Below, piece by piece: positions 43,545-54,847 of a DNA stretch of 64,000 nt. The notes below the pieces were generated by a model. That model searched no databases. It had not been told where the DNA came from and saw only the letters and a list, made by a program, of their open reading frames with translations. A program made the translations under genes and the position numbers. The stretch's first letter is position 1, and the number at the start of each line of letters is the position of its first letter. Origin of the DNA: Hymenopus coronatus (lineage: Eukaryota; Arthropoda; Insecta; Mantodea; Hymenopodidae); the NCBI GenBank assembly GCA_030762935.1, contig CM060887.1, forward strand, positions 14,562,501 to 14,626,500. The letters run 5' to 3'.

Positions 43545-43966
43545 ATAAAGCACAAAATGTACGCCATTAGTTTACGAATTCGAAATATTCCTTCGTATTC
43601 GTTTCAGTTCAAAACTGCTTAGGCTATTCCCAAATAAGAAATCGTCTTTGGTTTCATATATCTTATATTTTAGTCCCGGAAGTGCAAATAAAACCGAACT
43701 TGAATGATATGGCGAGGGCTTTTAAAAGATTTTAAATATAGCTTTAGCCTAATGTATTACGTTATTTCCCTGCTACTTGCAAGGAAGCAATAATTAGACC
43801 AATACTTCTATTGTTTAACTTTATTTGCATGAAGTACATAGTAAAATAAGAATATTTTGTTTTAGAATAGGTAGAGAAAGCCATGGGAATGGAAAGCAAG
43901 AGATATTTTTAATCAGAAATCTCAAAACGTGTAGGTATTTGGGGTGAAATCCCAGTATTGAATTAC
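43545..43966. mobile_element. TCH fragments with a recurring 5'-to-3' junction
   Basis: 43545-43890 is a minus B-type 5' part ending GGGAATGGAAAGCAAGAG. 43891-43966 is a plus 3' block (CTCAAAACGTGTAGGTATTT). The same fusion recurs at 45545-45620, so it predates at least one of the copies. Confidence 0.7.
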
Positions 43967-43968
43967 TA

Positions 43969-44660
43969 CGAGGGTTGTTTTATTATCAACCTCTGATAGG
44001 CTAAAAATAAAAGACAAGTTCATAGTAAACAATTATTTTGTTACTAAAAGTTTTGTACACTTTGGTTACTTTTCAACATAATCAACGAAAATATTGAGAC
44101 ATTTATCGTACCTGTACACAAGCTTTGCAATACCCACTTCAAAAAATGTTGCCGCCAATGATTTCAAATGAGCATTGACGCTGTTTTGAAGATCTTCGTT
44201 GGTTTGAAAGTGCTGCCCTCCTAGCCACGTCTGCAGTTCAGGGAAAAGGTGAAAGTCGCTGGGTGCCAGGTCAGGACGGTACGGCGGATGATCGAAAATG
44301 TCTCATTGAAAAATGTTCAAGGAGCCGATGGGTGGGCCAGCAGTGTGTGGACGAGCGTTGTCATGGATCAACACAATTCCTGAAGTCAGCATTCCTCTTC
44401 GTTTGTTTTGAATGACTCTCCGCAAACGTCGTAAAGATCCTCTAAACAACGTCAATGTTCATTTGAAATCATTGGTGGCAACATTTTTTGAAGCGGGTAT
44501 TGCAAAGCTTGTGTACAGGTACGATACATGTCTCAATCTTTTCGGTGATTATGTTGAAAAGTAACCATAGGTGTACAAATCTTATGTAAAAAAATAATTG
44601 TTTTCTATGAACATGGCTTTTATTTAAAGCCTATCGGAGGTTAAACAAAACCGTCCCTCG
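43969..44660 (-). mobile_element. Fold-back mariner derivative, complete
   Basis: Starts and ends with CGAGGG and is flanked by TA (43967-43968, 44661-44662). Arms of about 230 bp (43969-44199 and 44431-44660) are inverted copies of the mariner 3' end including the transposase C-terminus. The centre (minus strand, 44200-44430) encodes the catalytic slice with HDNARPH and YRPDLAPSDFHLF, DD34D spacing, but with a frameshift. It cannot encode a transposase, so it depends on another mariner. Confidence 0.87.
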
Positions 44661-44724
44661 TAGAGTAACAATATTTAGTTGCAAAATAGGTAGAAAAGTC
44701 AGGTTAATGGAAAACAATAAATAG

Positions 44725-45554
44725 TTTTACTTTCTCTACACGTACTATGTACATAGTGTACTGAGAAGACATTGCTCTCCATCCAAAAATACGATAAAGA
44801 GATTTCAAAGGAAATACGTTTTACGGTCCCCTGTATTAAAAAAAACATTTTCACAAAAAGGTCCGTGTGTATGTGTATATGTGTGTGTGTCCATGTGTCT
44901 TAAAGTATTTAAGTTTAGTATCTTCCAGGGATGCAACACGAAGATTTTGAGAAAAATCCCCCCACCCTAAACTACCCTTAACAAGAAACTTTTTTCGAAA
45001 ATTATATTCATTTCTCTCAAAAATGGCTTTAACGATTTCGATTAAAATATCATATATTAAAGATATTTACCTGACAAATGAAATATATATCTTGTATTTT
45101 CTGGGAATAGCCTCTGAAGACTGCTTTATTCTGGATGAACTTTACGGAATTTTTGCATAGTTGCCAAACCGTAAGAGGTGGACAAAAACTTAAAACACAA
45201 AAAATGTTGAGCACATCAAAACACACAATTTATGTTATATGCATTTTTTTCGTGGAGTTGAGCATTTTTGAGGTATTCCTTGTTTTTAGTTTCAGCTTTG
45301 AAAAACTTTTTTCATACAGGAATTTGTCAACCGCTTTCCATACAAACAAAGGAGCTTCAGTCACATAGCAACCAGCTTTTGACTATCACTTTAACCTATG
45401 GTACTCCCTTATTTCGTTTCTACTTACAAGGAAGGAAGTAATAAGACTATTTCTGATAATTTTTTCTCGATTAGCATGAAGTAAATGGAAGCAAGGTTTT
45501 TAACTATAATTTGTTGCAAAGATGTAGAGAAAGTCATGTGTATGGAAAACAAGA
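44725..45554 (-). mobile_element. TCH element, subfamily A, complete
   Basis: Hairpin ACTATGTACATAGTGTACTGAG, TG tract 44866-44892 and the AATTTGTCAACC block. The TC end has changed to GTATGGAAAACAAGAG. Confidence 0.87.
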
Positions 45555-45622
45555 GGTATTTTTAATCAGGAATGTCAAAACGTGTAAGTATTTGGAGTGA
45601 AATCTCGGTATTGAAATGGTAT
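45555..45622 (+). mobile_element. TCH 3' block fused to the preceding copy
   Basis: GTATTTTTAATCAGGAATGTC and AAACGTGTAAGTATTTGG match 43891-43966 including the junction to the left. No hairpin follows. Confidence 0.6.
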
Positions 45623-46195
45623 CTAAGCAGTAGTGATAGCAAAAATGAAATGAACAGGTGATATAAAGTGGAACATTCAAGCTCAATTTCCTGGATGAGG
45701 AAGATGTACGTGCAGAGACGCCTCGACTGTCAGTGCTTTTGAAATCTGGAATTGTTGTGCGTGTTTCGAGGGCAATTGTGGCGCTTGGTACAAAAGGCTT
45801 GCTTGGTTCCGGACTAGCTTCATTACTGTTAATGCCTGAGACAAGCAGTGGGGGAGGCTTTGCAGCGCGTCAGCATGAACACAATTCACACTTGCCCCTT
45901 CCCCCTCCTGCAAGTTAATTCCGCCCCTTACAACGCTATTGCGTCGTCTGGAAAAAGGAATTTGTTAACTACACCAGTTTTCAAACTAAACCTAGATAAC
46001 ACATAATACGTTTTTACAAACCACTTTAATTGCTCTACAGAAAAAACTCAGACGTTTCTTCCAAGACTGGCATTCGGAAGGTCCAGGGATCGACCTCCCG
46101 GAACTGTGATTAGGAAGACTTTTATTTAAATATAGATTAAATTAGGATATAATTTTAGAGGTAACTTCCTTAAGAATTTGAATATATTTACGTGT
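45623..46195. other. Low-copy spacer
   Basis: Less AT-rich between 45680 and 45960. Short frames on both strands are not recognised. Confidence 0.4.
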
Positions 46196-47285
46196 TGCTT
46201 TCTCTATACGTAGTATGTACATAGTGAATAGAGACGTTTTTTTTTTTTTAATTACATAGCCCCCTTTAACATCTAAGGTCATATCGGGGGCTTCGAATTA
46301 GAAACAACTCGTTTTCTGTAGGTTTACGTTGGGTTTAAAGTATTTTATTTCCACAAACACGTACACATTCTCCCAGACTCTGTGGGGGATAGGGAATAAT
46401 TCTGGTTAAAAAAAATTCCCCGCCCCTGCCGGGAATCGGAACAAGGACCTCCGGGGTGAGAAGTCAGCTCGCTGACCACTCGACCACGAAAGCAGTTTGA
46501 AAAGTAATGCCCCAAAAAGTCGATACTGAGATTTCACCGGAAATACATGTTTTAGGTCACCCTGAATACTTTTTTTTTTTGTAATACATTTTTAGAAAAA
46601 TGTCCGTGTGTGTGTGTCTGCCTGTGTGTATGTGTGTCTGTGGGCAGCATAGCTCAAAACCGAAAATACCGTTAATCTTCCAGAGATACGACACGAAGAT
46701 TTTGAGAAAAATCCCCCCACCCCCAACTGCCCTTTACATGGAAGTTTTTTCAAAATTTCTCATTTTCTCAAAAATGGCTCTAACAATTTTGATTAAAATT
46801 TCATTTATCAAAGATATTTACCTGACATATAAAATATATATCTTGAATATTCTAGGAATAGCCTCTGAAGAGTATTTTATTCTGGATGGATTTTAACTGC
46901 TAAACCGTAAGAGATGGACAATAACTTACTACAAGAAAAATGGAGAGCACATTAAAACACACAATTTATGTACATTTTATTCGTGGAGTTCACCGTTTTA
47001 GAGACATCATTGTTTTTCGTTTCTGCTTTGAAAAACTTGCACTTTTCTCATACAGGAATTTGTAAAATCCATACAAATAAAGGAACTTCAGTCACATAGC
47101 AACCAGCTTTTGACTATCACTTTAGCCTATGGTACTCTCTTATTTCGCTTCTACTTACAAGGAAGCAAGTGATAACTATTTCTGCTAATGTTTTCTGATT
47201 AGCATGAAGTTAATTGAAGTATAAGCTTTTTAACAATAACCTTTGCAGAGCTGTAGAGAAACTCATGTGAATGGTACACATAAGA
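46196..47285 (-). mobile_element. TCH element, subfamily A, split by SINE-C
   Basis: Hairpin AGTATGTACATAGTGAATAGAG at the left, SINE-C at 46231-46497, then CGATACTGAGATTTCACCGG onwards. The TC end reads GAATGGTACACATAAGA. Confidence 0.86.
46231..46497 (-). mobile_element. SINE-C copy nested in TCH
   Basis: Tail at left (CATAGCCCCCTTTAACATC, GGGGGCTTCG), head at right (GACCACTCGACCACGAAAGCAG). The B box is slightly mutated (CCGGGAATCGGAAC on the plus strand). Confidence 0.87.
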
Positions 47286-48067
47286 TTTTTTGTATTACAT
47301 TTTTAGAAAAATGTCAGTGTGTGTGTGTGTCTGTCTGTATGTGTGTGTATGTGTGTGTGTGTGTGTGTCTGTGGGCAGCATAGCTCAAAACCGAAAATAC
47401 CGTTAAATACCAAACTTGGTATTTAAGTTCAGTATCTTTCAAAGATGGGACACGAAGATTTTCAAGAAAATCCCACCACCAACTACCCTTTCCATGGAAC
47501 TTTTTTGGAAAATGTTTATTTTCTGAAATATGGTTCTAACGATTTTGATTAAAATGTCGTATATCAAAGATACTTACCTGACAAATAAAATGTATATCTT
47601 GAATTATCTGGGAATAGCCTCTGAAGACTACTTTATTCTGGATAAATTTGATGGAATTTTGTATTACTGCTAAACGGTAAGAGATGGACAAAAACGTACC
47701 GCACAAAAAATGTAGAGCACGTTAAAACACAGAATTTATGTAATATACATTTTTTTCGTGGAGTTGGTCGTTTTTATAGATATTCCTTGTTTTTGATTTC
47801 AGCTTTATAAAACATACTTTTCTCATACAGGAATTTTTTAACTGTGTCCATACAAACAAAGGAACTTTAGTCACATAGCAACCAGCTTTTGACTATCACT
47901 TTAACCTATGGAACTCCTTTATTTCGCTTCTAGTTACAAGGAAGCAAGTAATAAGACTATTTCTGCTATTTTTTTCTCGTTTAGCATGAAGTGAATAGAA
48001 GCATAAGCTTTTTAACAACAATTTGTTGCAGAGATAAAAAGAAAGTTATGTGAATGTAACACATTAA
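47286..48067 (-). mobile_element. TCH element, subfamily A, lacking its hairpin end
   Basis: Starts at TTTTTTGTATTACATTTTTAG, the same internal position as a string in the copy before it, then a long TG tract (47310-47368). It ends GAATGTAACACATTAAA. Head-to-tail with 46196-47285, which suggests unequal exchange or end-skipping transposition. Confidence 0.85.
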
Positions 48068-48481
48068 ATTTTTAAATTTAGAGAAATTCAAGAAAACGTA
48101 AAACATGTGATTTTAGTTATTTCATCTTCCCTTAAAATCGGTATTTCCATTTGGCAGGCTGTAAAAGCTGTATTTTATTGAATATGTGTTTAATTATTTA
48201 ATAAGTGCCAAGGATTGATTTAAATATACGAATAGTAACAATAAAACACTCGAAGGAGCGGAAACTAACCCAGGTGATGTTGACCAAGATAATGGTCATG
48301 TGTTTCAATCTTTAAATAGTAGTCCAAGGCGGGTGGGGCATTGTATGTGACTAATGGCTGTTATGGTAATTAGCGCGTATCTGATGCAAACTACAAGCTT
48401 GCCATGGCCAGTTAATAGCAGGCGCTGACCAAACTGGTAGTATAAGATCATCTGCAACTCATCCCAAGTAAATAGACCAAG
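48068..48481. other. Low-copy spacer
   Basis: Nothing recognised, apart from a TCH scrap that starts near 48482. Confidence 0.35.
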
Positions 48482-48545
48482 TTCTGCATTCCATCCAAAA
48501 ATATCACCGGAAATACACGCTTTTACGCTCCTGATTACAAAAATC
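48482..48545 (-). mobile_element. TCH scrap
   Basis: TTCTGCATTCCATCCAAAAATATCACCGG matches the block next to the hairpin end. Confidence 0.55.
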
Positions 48546-48588
48546 CACTTCAGAATTTCTCTAGCAATACCGCAAAGAATCGTTTCTT

Positions 48589-48805
48589 TGACTGCCATCG
48601 TGGTTAAGTGGTCAGCGAGCAGACTTCTCACCCCCGTGGTCCTGCGTTCGATTCCCGGCTGCGGCGGGGAATTTTTTAACCAAAATTATTCCCTATCTCC
48701 CCACAGAGTCTCCAACTGTGTATGGAGAGTGTATTAGTGTGTTTGAAGAATATAACATGATTAAAAACACAACGTAAAGAGACTCAAGTCAACGAGTTCT
48801 TTCTA
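48589..48805 (+). mobile_element. SINE-C copy, tail-truncated
   Basis: A box GTGGTTAAGTGGTCAGC, B box GCGTTCGATTCCC, then GGCGGGGAATTTTTTAACC. The GGGGGC tail hairpin is missing. It joins a TCH piece at CTAATAGCAAAATT. Confidence 0.82.
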
Positions 48806-48807
48806 AT

Positions 48808-48985
48808 AGCAAAATTGTCGAAAAATGTTCCAAGTAAAGGGTATTTTGTGGTGGGGGGGATTTTTTTTTTGATAATCATCGTGTCGCATCCTTGTAAGAT
48901 ACCAAGCTTAAATACCAAGTTTGATATTTGACGGTCGCCTTCGTTTTTTAGTTAAGCTGTTCACAGACACGCACTCGGCCCTTTT
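48808..48985 (+). mobile_element. TCH element, short 3'-side piece
   Basis: TGTTCCAAGTAAAGGG, GGTGGGGGGGATTTTTT, AATACCAAGTTTGATATTT, then CACGCACTCGG. It stops before the hairpin, where an opposite copy begins within its own hairpin. Confidence 0.7.
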
Positions 48986-49797
48986 TACATAGTGAATAGA
49001 GAAGGCATTGCACTCCACCAAAATTCGATACCGAGATTTCACCGGAAATATATGTTTTAGGGTCCCCTTTATCTAAAAACAGCATTTTTGGAAAAAGATC
49101 CGTGTGTGTGTCCATGTATCTGTGAACACGAAACTTAAAAACGAAAAGTCGGTAAACTACCAAACTTGGTATTTAAGCTTAGTATCTTTCAGGGATGCGA
49201 CATGAAGATTTAGAAAAATTCCCCCACCCCAACTACCCTTTAATGGAACTTTTTTCGAAATTTTTGATTTTCTCAAAAATGTCTAACGATTTTGATTAAA
49301 ATATCGCATATTAAAGATATTTACCTGACAAATAAAATGTATATCTTGAATTTTCTGGGAAAAGCCTCTGAAGATCACTTTATTCTGGATGAATTTTATG
49401 AAACTTTGAATAAATACTAAACCGTAAGAGATGGACAAAACTTACTACGAAAAAAATGTAGAGCAGGTTAATATACACAATTTATGTTATATACATTTTT
49501 TTCGTGGAGTTCATCGTTTTTGATACATTCTTTGTTTTTGATTTCAGCTTTGAAAAACTTATACTTTTCTCATACAGGAATTTGTCAACTGCTACCCATA
49601 CAAACAAATGAACTTCAGTCACATAACAACCACATTTGGAGTATCACTTTAACTTATGGTACTTCCTTATTTCGCTTTTACTTACAGGGAAGCAAATAAT
49701 AAGACTGATCTGCTAAGCATGAAGTAAATAGAAGCATAAGCTTTTTAAGTATAATTTGTTGCAGAGATGTTGAGTCATGCAAATGGTACACATTAGG
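48986..49797 (-). mobile_element. TCH element, subfamily A, half hairpin
   Basis: Only the right arm of the palindrome (TACATAGTGAATAGAGAAGG) remains. The rest is complete to GCAAATGGTACACATTAGG. Confidence 0.83.
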
Positions 49798-49932
49798 TTT
49801 TTTGAAATGCTTTTTCGGACTCGGGGGACCCCAAAACATTTATTTCCGGTGAAATCTCGATACGGAATTTTTGGGTTATTACAATACCTTCCCTGTACAC
49901 CATGTACATAGTACGCGTAGAGAAAGTAAAAA
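49798..49932 (+). mobile_element. TCH element, 3' part only
   Basis: TTTTTCGGACTCGGGGGACC, TTTCCGGTGAAATCTCG, hairpin ACCATGTACATAGTACGCGTAGAG, AAAGTAAAAA. Confidence 0.78.
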
Positions 49933-50581
49933 TTACAACAAGAGATGAACGATTTAACAATAGCAAAAGCATTTGCATGGAATCGCAGACATGATTCATT
50001 TGCCCAGAATCCTTCCTCATCCACTGGGTTTAGAAAATCTTCCCCTAAACTGTAGCAGCTGCAGTATTTGGAATCGTTAATAATAATGTTAATATAAAAG
50101 GGGAGATAATGCTGCGCTGAAAGTTTTTTGGCAAACGCAATGTATCCTCCGCTCCCCTCCTCAACAAGCGCCCAGGCCTTCTATCAAATACTCTCTCTCT
50201 CTCTCCTGGAGGAGAGCTTCAAGAGGGAAAATAACAAGCAGGTGCTCCGAATAGGGCTCTTATGCAAAATATTATTTTTAACCGAGGTAGACACTCAAAG
50301 AAAAAGTTGCAGTTACGAAATGAATACACTAATAATACAAAGTTTAATGGTATACAAGGTGTTCCCGAATTGCTTTCCATTTTGTTAGAAAAGGCAACCC
50401 ATGACAATATGTGGGGTAGTAAAAATAATGTTCTTCTATGACAGAGCGTAATTGAGTAGTTTACGAGCTCATTTCAGATCGCAAACTTGAGTTTTACGGT
50501 AAAGAAGTGCTGCAAGCGTAAAGCATTTTGTTTTAACTTTACGCTCAACGAAATAATTCACAATATTAGTGTGTATACATC
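49933..50581. other. Low-copy spacer with a (TC)n run
   Basis: CTCTCTCTCTCTCCTGGAGG near 50190. Short frames at 50128-50407 not recognised. Confidence 0.4.
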
Positions 50582-51514
50582 ACCAACAGACAACATACAA
50601 AAAATGTAGATTACATTAAAACACACAATTTATGTTATATACATTTTGTTCGTGGAGTTGATCGTTTTTACTTTCTCTAAACGTACTATATACATAGTGT
50701 ATAGAGAAAATATTAGACCCCACTTAAAAATTCGATAACGAGATTTCACCGGAAATATATGTTTTAGGATCCCCTGTATCCAAAAAAAAATCATTTTTAG
50801 AAAAAGGTCCGTCTGTGTATGTCCGTGTGTCCGTAAACACGATAACTCAAAAACGAAAAGTTGGTAAAATACGAAACTTGGTATTTAAGTTTAGTATCTT
50901 CCGAGAATGTGACACGAAGATTTTCAAGAAAATCCCCTCCCATTTCCAAATACCCTTCACATGGAACTTTTTTCGAAAACGTTGATTTTTCTCAAAACTG
51001 GCTGTAACGATTAAAATATCGTATATTAAATAAAATGTATATCTTGAATTTTCTGGGAATAACCTCTGAAGACTATTTTATTCTGGATGCATTTTACGGA
51101 ATTTTGCATAACTACTGAACCGTAAGAGATGGATAAAAACTTAACACACAAAAAATGTAGAGCATGTTAAAATACACAATTTATGATAGATACATTTTTT
51201 TCGTGGAGTTGATTGTTTTCTAAGATATTCCTTGTTTTTGGTTTCAGCTTTGAAAAACTTTTACTTATCATACAGGAATTTGTCAACTCCTGTGCATATA
51301 AACAAGGAAACTTCAGTGACATAGCAACCAGTTTTTGACTATTACTTTAACCTATGGTACTCCCTTATTTCGTTTTCTCTAATAAGGAAGCACATAATAA
51401 CACTATTTCTGCTATTTTTTTCTCAGTTAGTATGAAGTAAATAGAAGTATAAGCTTTTTAACAATAATTTGTTGCAGAGATGTAGAGAAAGTCTTGTGTA
51501 TGGAACATATCAGA
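50582..51514 (-). mobile_element. TCH element, subfamily A, complete, behind an interior scrap
   Basis: 50582-50665 is an isolated interior piece (AAAAAATGTAGATTACATT, CGTGGAGTTGATCG). The complete copy follows from 50666, with hairpin ACTATATACATAGTGTATAGAG and TC end GTATGGAACATATCAGA. The subterminal repeat AGAGAAAGT is intact. Confidence 0.86.
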
Positions 51515-51540
51515 TTGTTTAGGGCAAAAAAATCCATAGA

Positions 51541-51683
51541 ATGGCTTTCTTCGTTTTTGCCGTATTGTAGATTTACGGCTCGTAAAAGAATCTCAAACAT
51601 AATCAAGAGGCCTCTGAGCAACATTAAGCGGTCTTTCACGCCCAGTATAGAATTGGACGCATTTAAGAGCGTCCATAATTAAA
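51541..51683 (+). mobile_element. SINE-B, 3' half only
   Basis: GTAGATTTACGGCTCGTAAAAG, CTCTGAGCAACATTAAGCGG and GCGTCCATAATTAA. The head is missing. Confidence 0.78.
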
Positions 51684-51714
51684 ACTATTTTATTTCACAT
51701 AAGAGCTTTTTAAA

Positions 51715-51842
51715 ATTCTTTGTTTTTATTCAAAGTAGCTCAAAACACATATTTCCAGTGAAGTCCAGATATAGAATTTTTGGGTGGGCACAATACGTAC
51801 TGCTACTATGTATGTTCGTACTACTGGAGGAGAAAATATAAA
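51715..51842 (+). mobile_element. TCH element, degraded 3' part
   Basis: CTCAAAACACATATTTCCAG, AGAATTTTTGGGTGG and a decayed hairpin. Confidence 0.6.
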
Positions 51843-52421
51843 CGGAGCGGAGGGGGGATGTAAATGAAATGATTTCCTAATTCGATTTTAAAAATCTAAA
51901 GAGGAACTTGTAGCAGCCAGATGATCTAATGCTAAAATGGATTTAATTGACGTACAAAAATAGGATTATAATTGAAGATGATATTTTTTGATCGCAGTCA
52001 CTAACTGCTTCATGATTGGCCGCAATATCTCTGCTGAGAGACCGTGCAAACATTCCAGTGCAATTTCACAGCGAAAATAAGAGTGGAGTGGGTAACTGAA
52101 AGCGAGGTCGAGTAGATAGTTGCGGTGTTTTGTCTGATGCACCCCCCCCAACTCCCTCTGCCGGGCATTTTATGAGGCACTTCTAGCACCGTGGCATTAC
52201 AAGCAGTAACCGCACTTATTATAGGACCCTTCAAAAATGTTTACTGTATTGGCTTCACCATAAAACAGAGGGGAAATACAACCAAAACTTGCTCGCATTT
52301 TCTACTAGCTTTCACTTGTTTTCAACCCACTATGGTTATTGGAATTAAAATGTGTAGTTTATCAGACTTCGCCATTGAGTACTTTATACAAGTAATACAA
52401 CTGCAAGAATATAAAAAAAAT
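51843..52421. other. Low-copy spacer
   Basis: A GC-richer part at 52020-52210. The two overlapping minus frames at 51966-52234 are not recognised. Confidence 0.4.
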
Positions 52422-52474
52422 CTCCGAGTTCCATCCACATGACTTTATCCACCTGGTCTGCTACAAATTATTCT
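52422..52474 (+). mobile_element. TCH TC-end relic
   Basis: TCTCCGAGTTCCATCCACATGACTTTATC and TACAAATTATTCT. It is cut off by a SINE-C head. Confidence 0.65.
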
Positions 52475-52535
52475 TGACTGCCTCCTTGGTCGAGTGGTCA
52501 GCGAGCTGACTTCTCACCGGAGATCCCGGGTTCGT
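52475..52535 (+). mobile_element. SINE-C head fragment
   Basis: TGACTGCCTCCTTGGTCGAG, GTCAGCGAGCTGACTTCTC and the start of the B box (CCCGGGTTCG). The rest is lost. Confidence 0.75.
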
Positions 52536-52692
52536 AATGATTTCGGTGTCAATAGAGCTTAAAGTTACTCACATTCGTTTTCTTAGGATAAGGGAAAACC
52601 CCGAAATAAAACCTTATCCGGGCAACACCCCCTAAGCGAGATTCGTACTCACGACCTTTTGAATGTGGGGCACACACGCTACCACCACGATT
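52536..52692 (-). mobile_element. Possible further SINE fragment
   Basis: AACACCCCCTAAGCGAGATTC and TACTCACGACC...GCTACCAC look like a decayed tRNA-type head on the minus strand. AAGGGAAAACCCCGAAATAAAACC precedes it. Single copy in the window, so weak. Confidence 0.35.
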
Positions 52693-52694
52693 TG

Positions 52695-52912
52695 GTTATG
52701 GAGGTAACCGTTTCCGAGACATTCCTTGTTATTAATTTCAATTGTGAAGTACTTATACTTTTCTCAGACAGGAAGTGTCCGCTTTTCTTTTGTTCTACTC
52801 CTGGCCGAGCAAAAAAAAAACGATTTACAATGACAAGCACATAACAATAGCTTTTAAAACATTTGACTATCATTTTAATGTTTATCTCGATTAGCATTGA
52901 GTAGAAAGAGGA
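52695..52912 (-). mobile_element. TCH element, subfamily C, 5' part only
   Basis: CAGACAGGAAGTGTCCGC, TGTTCTACTCCTGGCCG and GATTAGCATTGAGTAGAAAG. The outer TC end is missing. It abuts the next copy. Confidence 0.75.
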
Positions 52913-52914
52913 GT

Positions 52915-53815
52915 TTTTTTACTTTCTCTACACGTACTATGTACATAGTGTACAGAGAAGGTATTGCACTCCAACCAAAAATTCGAAACCGAGATTTCAC
53001 CGGAAATATATGTTTTAGGATCCCCTGTATAAAAAAAAAGTATTTTCAGAAAAAGGTCCATGTGTATGTGTGTGTGTGTGTGTCCGTGAGCCTGTGAACA
53101 TTATAACTCAAAAACGAAAAGTCGGTAAAATACCTAACTTGGTATTTAAGTTTAATATCTTCCAGGGATGCGACACGAAGATTTTGGGAAACATTCCTAA
53201 ACCCCAAGCTACCCTTTACATGGAACTTTTGACGAAAATTCTTATTTTCTTAAAAATGACTCTAACGATTTGGATTAAAATATCGTATATTAAAGATATT
53301 TACCCGACAAATAAAATGTATATCTTGAATTTTCTGGGAATAGCTTCTAAAGACCTGTTTATTCTGGACGAATTTTGCTTAATTTGGCATAACTAGATAA
53401 CCGTAAGAGATAGACAAAAACTTGCTGTACAAAAAATGTAGGTCTTGTTAAAATACACAACTTACGTCATATACACTTTCGTGGATCTTACCGTTTTCGA
53501 GGTATTCATTGTTATTAGTTTCAGTTGTGAAGTACTTGTACTTTTCTCAGACGGGAGTGTGCGCTTTTCTTTTGTTCTACTCCTGGACAAGAAAAGAAGC
53601 GATTTGTAATGACAATCGCATAACGGCAGCTTTTAAAACATTTGACTATCAATTTAGCTTAGTGTATTCCCTTATTTTCTTCCTACTTATAAGGAACTAA
53701 GTAATAAGAACATTGTGCTGAATATCTCGATTAGCAAGGTGCAGAAAGAAGAATAATCTTATGTAAGAAGTTTGTAGAACGGCTAGAGAAAGTCATGCGA
53801 GTGTAACACATCAGA
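52915..53815 (-). mobile_element. TCH element, subfamily C, complete
   Basis: Hairpin ACTATGTACATAGTGTACAGAG, TG tract at 53061-53080, C-type middle as in 38232-39095, and TC end GCGAGTGTAACACATCAGA. Confidence 0.92.
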
Positions 53816-53817
53816 TT

Positions 53818-54680
53818 ATTACTTTCTCTACACGCACTATGTACATAGTATATAGAAAAGGTATTGTACTCTACCCAAAACTTCGATACCGAGATTTCAC
53901 CAGAAATATATGTTTTAGGGTCCCCTGTATCCAAAAAAAGTATTTTCAGAAAAAGGTCCGTGTGTGTGTCCGTATGCTTGTGAACACGATAACACAAAAA
54001 CGAAAAGCTGGTAAAATACCAAACTTGGTATTTAAGTTTAGTATCTTCCAGGGGTGCGACACGAAGATTTTGAGAAAAATCCCCCGACCCTAAACTACCC
54101 CGTACATAGTACATTTTTCGAAAATTTTGATTTTCTAAAAAATGGCTAACGATTTTGATTGAAATAACGTATATTAAAGATGTTTACCTGACAAATAAAA
54201 TGTATATTTTGAATTTTCCGGGAATAGCTTCTAAAGACCTGTTTATTCTGGATGAATTTTGCTTAATTTGGCATAACTAGTAAACCGTAAGAGATAAGCA
54301 AAAACTTACCACACAAACAATGTAGAGCACATTAAAGCACACAATTTATGTTGTGTACATTTTTTTTCGTGGAGTTGATCGTTTTTGAGATATTGCTTGT
54401 TTTTGTTTTCAGGTTCGAAAAACTCATACTTTTCTCATACAGGAATTTGTCAATTCCTGTCCGTACAAACAAAGTAACTTCAGTCACATAGCAACCAGCT
54501 TTTGACTATCGCTTTAACCTATGCTACTCCCTTATTTCCCTCCTACTTACAAGGAAGCAAGTAAAAAGACTATTTCTGCTAACTTTTTGTCGATTAGCAT
54601 GTAGTAAAAAGAAGCATGAATTTTTAAAACTAATTTGTTGCAGGGATGTAGAGAAAGTCATGTGAATGGAGCACATCAGA
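53818..54680 (-). mobile_element. TCH element, C/A chimera, complete
   Basis: From the hairpin to about 54290 it is C-type (CTTCTAAAGACCTGTTTATT, TAATTTGGCATAACTAG). From about 54320 it is A-type (CAATTCCTGTCCGTACAAAC, CAACCAGCTTTTGACTATC). TC end GAATGGAGCACATCAGA. It follows the previous copy head-to-tail with 2-3 bases between them. Confidence 0.9.
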
Positions 54681-54847
54681 TTTTGTATTTAGTTGAGGTA
54701 CCAACAGCTGTGCTGTCGCAAAATAGAATAGTCCAACGGAAAAATAGCGATTGCAGATGTTCTTAATATCAGCTTTAACAATGCCAATATAGAGCTGGAA
54801 AAGCGAATGCTATATCTAGCACAAAACGAACTGTAAAAGCGAAGGTC

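Noticed and set aside
53731..54114. Recurring protein-like frames with TDLFLKMLFLD, ISGEISVSNF and YVHSTCRES (also 4782-5015, 5040-5504, 12578-12766, 36406-36636, 43332-43538, 59382-59732)
   Set aside because: They are translations of the TCH repeat. The frames shift and stop differently in each copy, and the similarity is nucleotide similarity of the repeat. No gene family is supported.
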